DNA of 64,000 nt from Pedobacter suwonensis (GTDB lineage: Bacteria; Bacteroidota; Bacteroidia; Sphingobacteriales; Sphingobacteriaceae): positions 1 to 64,000 of the forward strand of contig NZ_FOJM01000018.1 in assembly GCF_900111825.1 (NCBI RefSeq), in the 5' to 3' direction. Made by a program: the position numbers and the translations under genes. The notes under the pieces are model-generated. The model searched no databases. It worked only from the letters and a program-made list of their open reading frames with translations, and was not told the origin of the DNA. Positions 54,695 through 62,348 of the stretch are shown here, in pieces; positions within the stretch are counted from its first letter, which is position 1; every line of letters begins with the position of its first letter.

Positions 54695-56293
54695 ATGAAA
54701 AATCTTATCAAATATATTGCAGGAACAGCTTTATCGCTAGGCGTATTAACTTCCTGCCATAAACTGGATTTAAAAGTGGAAACACAGCTTACTCCAGAAA
54801 CATTTCCACAAACAGACCAACACTTCATACAGCTAACTGGTCAGGTATATGTACAACTGCGCCAAAACTGGAGTACCGATTACTTCTTTATGCAGTCGTT
54901 GAGTACTGATGAAGCCATTATGCCGGCACGTGGTGGAAACTGGTATGATGGAGGGGTATTTGAAAACCACCATAAACACACCTGGAATAAAGACAACGGA
55001 CATGTGGGTAGCGGTTGGGGATGGCTTTCTGCAACCATCAGTAAAGCCAACCAGAGCTTATTTTTACTGAAAGATGCACCAGAATCACCGGGAAAAACAG
55101 TAGCCGTAGCCGAAGTACGGGCAACCAGGGCCCTGGCATTTTTTATGATGATGGACTTATGGGGAAATATACCTATTGTAACCACTTTCGGACAAACAAC
55201 GCCGCCAGAAACCAAATCGCGCCTGGAAGTTTTTAACTTTATTGAAGCCGAACTTAAAGAGGTATTGCCGAACTTAAGCAGTGCTACAGGAGCAGCAACC
55301 TATGGCCGCCCAAATAAATATACGGCCTATGCAATTTTGGCTAAAATGTACTTAAATGCCGAAGTATATACCGGGACTCAACGTTATAACGATGCAGTAG
55401 CGGCATGCGATGCCATTATTGGTGCCTCAGGCTCTCCTTATAGTTTGGAAAGCGATTACAGAAAGATGTTCTTCATTGATAACGGACCACAAATCAAGGA
55501 ATTTATTTTTGCCATTCCTTTCGATCCGGGTTTCAGTAATGGTACCATGATTTATTCCCGTTACTCTCTACCGCGTTCTTTACAGAAAAAATATAGCTTA
55601 AAATTTACGCCAAGTGCCCCAATGAGTACTTTGCCAGAGTATTATGCAAATTTCAATGATCCTAATGATAAAAGGAATGCACAATGGATCAAAGGGTTGC
55701 AGACTTATTATGATGGCTCGCCCGTAACAGTCGCAACTACCAAAAAAGGATACGATCAATTTTATTCAGGCTCTGATGGTTCTGCTGCACTCACCTATCA
55801 GGTAGATATTACGCCAAATGTTACCCTGAGAGATGCATCAAGACCTTTTGACGCCGGAAACGATGAAATTGCTTGGAACATGGGCTACAGAAACAATAAA
55901 TTTTATTGCGACAGTACCTCATCAAGCAGAAATCAAAACAATGACGTGCCGGTTTTCAGATATTCAGATATTTTATTGATGAAAGCAGAAGCGATCCTTC
56001 GCGGGGCTACGCCTACCCAAGGTCAAACGGCATTATCATTAGTGAATCAATTAAGAGCAGTGCGTACCACTTCACCTGCATGGACTTCAGTTACTTTAGA
56101 AGATTTATATAAAGAACGCTGCAGAGAAATGGCCTGGGAATGCTGGCACCGCAACGATATGATTCGCTTTGGAAAATATGAAGGAACATGGGGCTTTAAA
56201 ACAGATGCGCAACTTTTCCATCGATTGATGCCTATTCCGGCCTCGGCGCTGATTCTCAATCCAAAATTGAAACAAAACCCGGGCTATAATTAA
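54695..56293 (+). CDS. SusD/RagB-family glycan-binding lipoprotein
   Basis: The 532-residue protein has a lipoprotein signal (GTALSLGVLTSC, lipobox LTSC) followed by the helical TPR-like scaffold of SusD: AEVRATRALAFFMMMDLWGN, TAYAILAKMYLNAEVYTGTQ and RYSDILLMKAEAILRG. It caps the SusC barrel on the cell surface and binds the glycan. The strong hairpin terminator 15 bases downstream separates it from the enzyme genes. Confidence 0.95.
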   Translation: MKNLIKYIAGTALSLGVLTSCHKLDLKVETQLTPETFPQTDQHFIQLTGQVYVQLRQNWSTDYFFMQSLSTDEAIMPARGGNWYDGGVFENHHKHTWNKDNGHVGSGWGWLSATISKANQSLFLLKDAPESPGKTVAVAEVRATRALAFFMMMDLWGNIPIVTTFGQTTPPETKSRLEVFNFIEAELKEVLPNLSSATGAATYGRPNKYTAYAILAKMYLNAEVYTGTQRYNDAVAACDAIIGASGSPYSLESDYRKMFFIDNGPQIKEFIFAIPFDPGFSNGTMIYSRYSLPRSLQKKYSLKFTPSAPMSTLPEYYANFNDPNDKRNAQWIKGLQTYYDGSPVTVATTKKGYDQFYSGSDGSAALTYQVDITPNVTLRDASRPFDAGNDEIAWNMGYRNNKFYCDSTSSSRNQNNDVPVFRYSDILLMKAEAILRGATPTQGQTALSLVNQLRAVRTTSPAWTSVTLEDLYKERCREMAWECWHRNDMIRFGKYEGTWGFKTDAQLFHRLMPIPASALILNPKLKQNPGYN

Positions 56294-56307
56294 ATCCAGC
56301 TTTAGTT

Positions 56308-56347
56308 AAAATTTCTCCAGACGATCCGTCTGGAGAAATTTTTATTT
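56308..56347 (+). terminator. Strong hairpin between susD-like and phosphatase genes
   Basis: A perfect 15-bp stem, AAAATTTCTCCAGAC/GTCTGGAGAAATTTT, with loop GATCC is followed by TATTTT. It ends the SusCD transcript or attenuates read-through into the enzyme genes. Confidence 0.8.
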
Positions 56348-56384
56348 TAACACTTCATTGTCTTTCTTTGCAACTATATTCAAA

Positions 56385-57368
56385 ATGATGATCAAACGAC
56401 TACTTTTTTTTATTCCGCTTCTCTCTGTCAGTACGCTTTATGCCCAAATCATTACTAAAAACCCGGCTGAAGCCGTTGCTGCCAGTAAAACCTTAGTTAA
56501 AGACCCCGGCGCATTGCATTTTCTGGCGTTAGGCGATTGGGGACGAAATGGCGCTGACCATCAGAAACCGGTTGCAAAACAAATGGGCATTACCGCCGCT
56601 GATGTTAAAGCACAGTTTATCATTTCTACCGGCGATAACTTCTACCCTAGTGGTGTAATCAGTCCCCAAGATCCATCATTTAAATATTCTTATGAAGATA
56701 TCTATACTGACTTTTCTTTACAATGGGATTGGTATGTAGTTTTAGGAAACCATGATTACAAATCCAATCCTGATGCGCAGGTAGAATATTCGAAAATAAG
56801 CAGAAGATGGAAAATGCCGGCCCGTTATTATTCAAAGAAGTTTCCCATCAACGGAGATGTAAATAATCAGGTGTTGATCGCATTTATTGATACAAATCCG
56901 CTCATACCTGAGTTTTATAAAAACGCGGAGTATGGTCCAAACGTTAAAGGGCAAGACACCACAGGCCAAAAAAAATGGTTGGTTAAAACCCTTGCTGATC
57001 AAGATCCGTCAATTAAGTGGAAAATTGTTGTAGGTCATCACCCCATGTTTACAGGCGGTAGCCGTACAGATGGTTATGATACCAAAGCGATCAGAAGCAC
57101 ATTGAAACCCATACTTGATCAATACGGTGTTGATGTTTATTTAACCGGCCACGAACACAGTTTACAATATCTTAAGCCAGCAGGTAAAACCCATCATTTC
57201 ATTTCCGGAGGTGCATCAGAGAAGACACCTGTTAAACTCATACCGGAAGCACAAATGGTTGCATCAGAATATGGCTTTATGCTATTTTCAGTAAATAAAG
57301 ACCAGTTACGCGTGCAGGTAATTAACGATAAAGGTGATGTTATTTATAACACTTTAATCAAGAAGTAA
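56385..57368 (+). CDS. Purple acid phosphatase-like metallophosphoesterase
   Basis: ATG 56385 gives MMIKRLLFFIPLLSVSTLYA as signal peptide; an upstream frame start at 56358 adds nine residues. The metal motifs run in order: GDWG, GDNFY, GNHDY, VVGHHPMF and GHEHSLQYL, the set of tartrate-resistant (type 5) acid phosphatases. It therefore hydrolyses phosphate monoesters outside the cytoplasm. It is followed after seven bases by the acetyltransferase-like gene, within the PUL. I infer that it removes a phosphate from the PUL substrate or from released inositol phosphate. Confidence 0.85.
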   Translation: MMIKRLLFFIPLLSVSTLYAQIITKNPAEAVAASKTLVKDPGALHFLALGDWGRNGADHQKPVAKQMGITAADVKAQFIISTGDNFYPSGVISPQDPSFKYSYEDIYTDFSLQWDWYVVLGNHDYKSNPDAQVEYSKISRRWKMPARYYSKKFPINGDVNNQVLIAFIDTNPLIPEFYKNAEYGPNVKGQDTTGQKKWLVKTLADQDPSIKWKIVVGHHPMFTGGSRTDGYDTKAIRSTLKPILDQYGVDVYLTGHEHSLQYLKPAGKTHHFISGGASEKTPVKLIPEAQMVASEYGFMLFSVNKDQLRVQVINDKGDVIYNTLIKK

Positions 57369-57375
57369 CCCTTTC

Positions 57376-58602
57376 ATGACAGCTATTGAAACAAAAAACA
57401 TTGACGAAAAGGTAGAAAAGCCCAAAAGATTAATTTCCCTGGATGCTTTACGGGGTTTCGACATGTTTTGGATTGTGAGTGGTGAAGGGATATTCCATGG
57501 CCTTGCCACTGGGATCATGAACGAGCATGCTTTAAAAAGAAATCCTACAGACTGGACCATTTCTACAAATGACAGCTTATCTTTCTTTGAAAAATTTTTT
57601 ATTGGAATCAGCAATCAGCTGCACCATTCTCCATGGAACGGTTTTACGTTTTATGATCTGATCTTCCCTTTGTTCATATTTATTTCCGGAGTATCCATGC
57701 CTTACTCCTATCAAAAATATTTTGCTGAAAGAGAAAAAAACAGGCATTCATCACTAAAAATATATTTTCCGCTAATCAAGAGAACGCTGATACTCATCAT
57801 TTTGGGCTTTGCTGTAAATGGACTGTTAAAATTTAACGGATATGAAAATACCCGCTTTGCAAGCGTATTGGGTAGGATAGCTTTAGCTACATTTTTTGCG
57901 GCGATCATTTATTTAAATTGTTCTATAAGAAGAATGATTGTTTGGTTTGTGGCAATCCTTACAGGATATTATCTGTTGATGACATTTGTGCCTGTTCCCC
58001 ATTTCGGGCCTGGGGTTTTTACGCAGGAAGGAAACCTTTCTGCTTATTTTGACAGGCTATTTCTGCCTGGTAAACTTCATCGAACCATTTACGATCCCGA
58101 AGGCTTATTAAGCACAATACCCGCCATTTGTTCGGCAATGCTGGGCATTTTTACCGGAGCTTTCATTAAATCGACCAGATTTAACTTTACACCCAACCAG
58201 AAAGTTGCTGCTTTAGCTGGCAGCGGATTGCTAAGCATTGGACTTGGTTTGTTATGGAGCTTCCTCTTCCCCATCAATAAAACCATGTGGACCAGCTCGT
58301 TTGTTTTATTTGCAGGAGGCTGGAGTATAATACTCTTCGCCCTGTTTTATTACATTATTGATATCTGCTCCTATTCCAGATGGAGTACTCCGTTTATATG
58401 GTTTGGAACCAACAGTATTCTAATTTATGTTTGTGCACACGGACTTTTCAACTTTGAATCATCGTCTGCTTTCTTATTTGGTGGTTTAATAAAACTCATC
58501 CCGACCCTATGGCACGAAGCCGCTTTATGGACGGGGGTGTTATTGATTCAACTGTTTTTATTAAAGTTCTTTTACGATAAAAAGTGGTTCTTAAAAATTT
58601 GA
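57376..58602 (+). CDS. HGSNAT-like membrane acetyltransferase (DUF5009/acyltransferase family)
   Basis: The 408-residue protein has about ten membrane segments and begins with the family hallmark KRLISLDALRGFDMFWIVSG. It resembles bacterial homologues of heparan-alpha-glucosaminide N-acetyltransferase, which moves acetyl from acetyl-CoA across a membrane onto a terminal glucosamine. The stop is one base before the ATG of the alpha-N-acetylglucosaminidase gene. Lysosomes use the same two activities one after the other. The pairing supports the assignment, but the exact acceptor is not proven. Confidence 0.75.
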   Translation: MTAIETKNIDEKVEKPKRLISLDALRGFDMFWIVSGEGIFHGLATGIMNEHALKRNPTDWTISTNDSLSFFEKFFIGISNQLHHSPWNGFTFYDLIFPLFIFISGVSMPYSYQKYFAEREKNRHSSLKIYFPLIKRTLILIILGFAVNGLLKFNGYENTRFASVLGRIALATFFAAIIYLNCSIRRMIVWFVAILTGYYLLMTFVPVPHFGPGVFTQEGNLSAYFDRLFLPGKLHRTIYDPEGLLSTIPAICSAMLGIFTGAFIKSTRFNFTPNQKVAALAGSGLLSIGLGLLWSFLFPINKTMWTSSFVLFAGGWSIILFALFYYIIDICSYSRWSTPFIWFGTNSILIYVCAHGLFNFESSSAFLFGGLIKLIPTLWHEAALWTGVLLIQLFLLKFFYDKKWFLKI

Positions 58603-58603
58603 T

Positions 58604-60814
58604 ATGAAATTAAAATTATACTTTTCAGTTGTACTTGTTTCCTTGTTTATTAACCGGGCACTTGCGCAGGATTTTTTAAATACTTCAAACCAACTCATAG
58701 AACGGGTATTGCCAAGATATGCAAAATCTTTCTCCACAGAAAGTCTTCCTGCTGTTAAAGGGAAAGATGTTTTCGAGATAGAATCCAAAAACAATAAAAT
58801 CATTCTTCGCGGAAACAATGGTGTTGCTCTGGCTTCGGCTTTTTATCAATATTTAACCGACTATGCACACTGCCAGATTACCTGGAACGGCACTAACCTC
58901 AATGTTCCACAAACCTTGCCTAAGCCTGAAAAAAAAATCAGGAAAGAAACGCCATACGAATATCGGTATTATCTAAATTATTGTACGTTTAATTACAGCA
59001 TGAGCTGGTGGGACTGGGCGCGTTGGGAAAAAGAGATCGACTGGATGGCATTACATGGTATTAACATGCCCCTTGCCATTACCGGCGAAGAATATACCTG
59101 GTACCTTTTGTACAAAGAAATGGGCTTTTCTGACGATGAACTTAAAGGTTTTTTCACCGGACCGGCTTATTTCTCGTGGTTTTGGATGGGTAATATTGAC
59201 GGCTGGGGTGGCCCGCTCCCGGTAAGTTGGATGAAAAGCCATTTCGAATTGCAAAAGAAGATTTTGAACCGTGAACGAGCACTTGGCATGAAACCTGTAC
59301 TTCCGGCCTTTACCGGGCACGTACCCGCAGCATTTAAAAACAAATTTCCGAATGCTAAACTAAAAGCCACAAACTGGACCAACGGTTTTGCAGATACTTA
59401 TATACTTGATTCGGAAGATCCAATGTTTGCTGAGATCGGAAAGAAGTTTTTACAAAAACAAACTGAAATGCTTGGTACAGACCATCTGTATTCTGCAGAT
59501 ACCTTTAATGAAAACGAACCACCCTCTTCGGAACCGGAGTTTTTGAGTAAGTTAAGCGCCAGGATTTATGATGGCATGTCGCAGGCTGATCCTAAAGCCA
59601 TTTGGGTGATGCAAGGCTGGTTGTTTTACAGCGACAGAAAATTCTGGAAAGAGGCACAAACTGAAGCGCTGTTAAAGGCTGTTCCGAATGACAGGATGAT
59701 TTTATTGGATTTAGCTACAGAAATTGAACCTGTTTGGAAACGTACAGAAGGTTTTTATGGAAAGCCATGGATTTGGAATATGCTGAACAACTTTGGCGGG
59801 AACACCAATTTATTTGGAAGAATGGATGTGGTAGCTACAGCACCCGCACAGGCGCTAAAAGATCCGAAAAGCGGCAAAATGAATGGTATAGGGCTCACTA
59901 TGGAAGGCATAGAACAAAATCCGGTAATGTACGAGTTGATGATGGAAAACGTTTGGCGTTCTACACCAATCGACCTTGAAACATGGTTACCTCAATACGT
60001 TTTTAACCGTTACGGAAAAAAAAATCCAAAAGCTTTAAAAGCCTGGAAAATACTTAGAAAAACGGTTTATAGTGTACCTGCCGATCAGTATGTGAGAGAT
60101 GGTGCGGAGTCTATTATACAAGGCCGGCCAACACTGGATTCAATGACTCGCTGGGCCAGAACGACATTAAACTATCACGAACGCTATTTATTGCCCGCCT
60201 GGGATGAACTGATTAACGCAGCAGCAGATTGCAGACAAAGTGATGGTTATCAATATGACCTTGTTGATGTGACCAGACAGGTACTGGCCAATTATGCACT
60301 TCCGTTACAGAGAAAAGTGGTGGAGGCTTACCGAAGTAAAAACCTAAAAGCTTTTCAAACAGCGCGTAAAGAGTTTATCACTTTGATCGGAGACATGGAC
60401 AAATTGCTGGCTACGCGGAAAGATTTCATGCTTGGTCCATGGGTAAATGATGCCCGTAAACAGGGTACCAGTGAACAGGAAAAAGCCTTATATGAAATGA
60501 ATGCAAAGGATTTAATTACTTTGTGGGGTGATGCCAAAAATCCCCTAAATGAGTATGCATGCAGACAGTGGAGCGGGCTAATGAATGATTTTTATAAACC
60601 AAGATGGGAAATGTTTTTCAGCAGACTGGAAGCGTCTATTACAAATAAAACGGAGCTCGACATGACCAAATTTAACGATGAGGTAAGCAAATGGGAATGG
60701 AATTGGGTAAATCAAAGAAAAGATTATGCCTTAACTCCAGTAGGAAATCCAGTTAATGTTGCCGTTGAAATGCATCAGAAATACCGCAAAAGCATGGGAA
60801 TCCTACACCAGTAA
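58604..60814 (+). CDS. Alpha-N-acetylglucosaminidase (GH89)
   Basis: The 736-residue protein has a signal peptide (MKLKLYFSVVLVSLFINRAL, then AQ) and the GH89 architecture: YEYRYYLNYCTFNYSMSWWD, WDWARWEKEIDWMALHGINM, ADTFNENEPP with the likely acid/base E303, and TMEGIEQNPVMYELMM with the likely nucleophile E434. GH89 removes terminal alpha-linked N-acetylglucosamine. It starts one base after the HGSNAT-like gene, and its last codons overlap no real gene; the next gene starts 16 bases later. I infer periplasmic action on a GlcNAc-alpha-capped glycan. Confidence 0.9.
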   Translation: MKLKLYFSVVLVSLFINRALAQDFLNTSNQLIERVLPRYAKSFSTESLPAVKGKDVFEIESKNNKIILRGNNGVALASAFYQYLTDYAHCQITWNGTNLNVPQTLPKPEKKIRKETPYEYRYYLNYCTFNYSMSWWDWARWEKEIDWMALHGINMPLAITGEEYTWYLLYKEMGFSDDELKGFFTGPAYFSWFWMGNIDGWGGPLPVSWMKSHFELQKKILNRERALGMKPVLPAFTGHVPAAFKNKFPNAKLKATNWTNGFADTYILDSEDPMFAEIGKKFLQKQTEMLGTDHLYSADTFNENEPPSSEPEFLSKLSARIYDGMSQADPKAIWVMQGWLFYSDRKFWKEAQTEALLKAVPNDRMILLDLATEIEPVWKRTEGFYGKPWIWNMLNNFGGNTNLFGRMDVVATAPAQALKDPKSGKMNGIGLTMEGIEQNPVMYELMMENVWRSTPIDLETWLPQYVFNRYGKKNPKALKAWKILRKTVYSVPADQYVRDGAESIIQGRPTLDSMTRWARTTLNYHERYLLPAWDELINAAADCRQSDGYQYDLVDVTRQVLANYALPLQRKVVEAYRSKNLKAFQTARKEFITLIGDMDKLLATRKDFMLGPWVNDARKQGTSEQEKALYEMNAKDLITLWGDAKNPLNEYACRQWSGLMNDFYKPRWEMFFSRLEASITNKTELDMTKFNDEVSKWEWNWVNQRKDYALTPVGNPVNVAVEMHQKYRKSMGILHQ

Positions 60815-60830
60815 ACCCAAATCAAATTTC

Positions 60831-62348
60831 ATGAGGTTCCTGATCCTATCCTTTGTTTGTTTATCTCTTAATACGCTGGCTAATGCCCAGCTTAAAACAT
60901 TCAACATTGTTGATTTTGGAGCAAAATCAGGATTGGGAACACTCAATACCAGGGCAATACAAAAGGCAGTTGATATGGCTGCTAAATCAGGTGGGCGGGT
61001 AATGGTTCCACCAGGGCAGTTTGTTAGCGGGCCTGTTGAACTAAAATCGGGGGTTGAATTTTACCTTGCAGCCGGTGCCGAATTGCTGGGCAGCACTAAC
61101 CGGATGGATTATGGCCCTGCGGCTGCTCAGCCGCTTATTTCGGCAAATGGCCAGCACCATATTACCATCAATGGAAAAGGTACCATAAACGGAAGAGGTA
61201 GCGAAGTGGTTAAAAGCCTTTTGCAGTTATTGCATGCAGGCACCTTGCATGATGAAACCTGGGTGGCCAAGCGCCCTTCAGAATATAACCGGCCACGTTT
61301 AATTGCCTTTAACAATTGCGAAGATATTAAGGTAAAAAATATTAACCTTAAAAACAGTGCTGGCTGGGTACAGGATTTTGCGGGATGTAACAAAGTAATA
61401 ATTGATAGTATAACCGTAGAAAGCACTGAATACTGGAACAACGATGGAATTGATATTGTAAATAGCAAAAATGTAAATATCAGCCATTGCAATATTGATG
61501 CAGCTGACGACGGTATTTGTTTAAAATCAGAAGGCCGTCCCGGAATCTGCGAGAATATTTATGTAAACAACTGTACCATCCGCTCAAGCGCAAGTGGTTT
61601 TAAAATCGGAACAGGCTCTTATGGTGGATTCCGCAACATCAAAGTTCGGAATATAACCGTTTTCAATACCTATCGTTCTGCGATAGCCCTAGAAGCTGTA
61701 GACGGCGGCTTTGTTGATGGGGTAGATATTGAGGGAGTCAATGCAAAGTATACCGGCAATGCCATTTTTATCCGCCTCGGTCACCGGAATAAAAGTCCGC
61801 AATACAGCACCGTAAAAAACATCCGTATTGCAAATCTAAAAGCAGATATACCAAATGCCAAACCTGATGCGGGTTATCCTGTTGAAGGACCATTACCCAA
61901 AACGGCTCCGCATAATTTACTCCCCGCAGCAATTACAGGCATACCCGGGCATACTATCGAAAATGTAGTGCTTGAAAATATAGAAATTACTTATGGTGGT
62001 GGCGCATCAAAATCAGTTGCGCATATTGCAGTCGATGCATTGGATACCGTAAATGAAAATGAATCAGGCTATCCTGAATTTAGTATGTTTGGCGAATTGC
62101 CGGCCTGGGGTGTTTATGTACGCCATGCCAGCGGGATATCGCTTAAAAACATTAAACTAAATTATCAGGAAAGCGATTTTAGGCCTGCTGTTATTTTTGA
62201 TGATGTACATGGAATAAATTTAGAAGAACTGGATATTAAAAAGGCAGAGAATCCAAACATCATTGTTTTGAAAAAAACAGACGGGGTATCCATTAAAAAT
62301 ATTAAGCTACCAACTAACCAGAAAGAGGCAATAAAAACGCTGCCATGA
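60831..62348 (+). CDS. GH28 family glycoside hydrolase, second copy
   Basis: ATG 60831 (MRFLILSFVCLSLNTLANAQ) gives a clean signal peptide; a start at 60756 would extend it by 25 residues into the previous gene. The beta-helix carries the aspartates in WNNDGID and DAADDGICLKSEG, and, like the other GH28 in this locus, lacks the standard Gly-His-Gly and Arg-Ile-Lys motifs (here SASGFKIGTGSYGG and RSAIALEAVDGG). Mature length is about 485 residues. It is the fourth enzyme gene of the operon; its stop overlaps the ATG of the GH92 gene (ATGA). It probably releases an alpha-linked uronic acid. Confidence 0.85.
   Translation: MRFLILSFVCLSLNTLANAQLKTFNIVDFGAKSGLGTLNTRAIQKAVDMAAKSGGRVMVPPGQFVSGPVELKSGVEFYLAAGAELLGSTNRMDYGPAAAQPLISANGQHHITINGKGTINGRGSEVVKSLLQLLHAGTLHDETWVAKRPSEYNRPRLIAFNNCEDIKVKNINLKNSAGWVQDFAGCNKVIIDSITVESTEYWNNDGIDIVNSKNVNISHCNIDAADDGICLKSEGRPGICENIYVNNCTIRSSASGFKIGTGSYGGFRNIKVRNITVFNTYRSAIALEAVDGGFVDGVDIEGVNAKYTGNAIFIRLGHRNKSPQYSTVKNIRIANLKADIPNAKPDAGYPVEGPLPKTAPHNLLPAAITGIPGHTIENVVLENIEITYGGGASKSVAHIAVDALDTVNENESGYPEFSMFGELPAWGVYVRHASGISLKNIKLNYQESDFRPAVIFDDVHGINLEELDIKKAENPNIIVLKKTDGVSIKNIKLPTNQKEAIKTLP

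Noticed and set aside
60756..60830. Upstream start of the second GH28 gene
   Set aside because: It overlaps the end of the GH89 gene and lacks a signal peptide, while ATG 60831 begins a perfect one.
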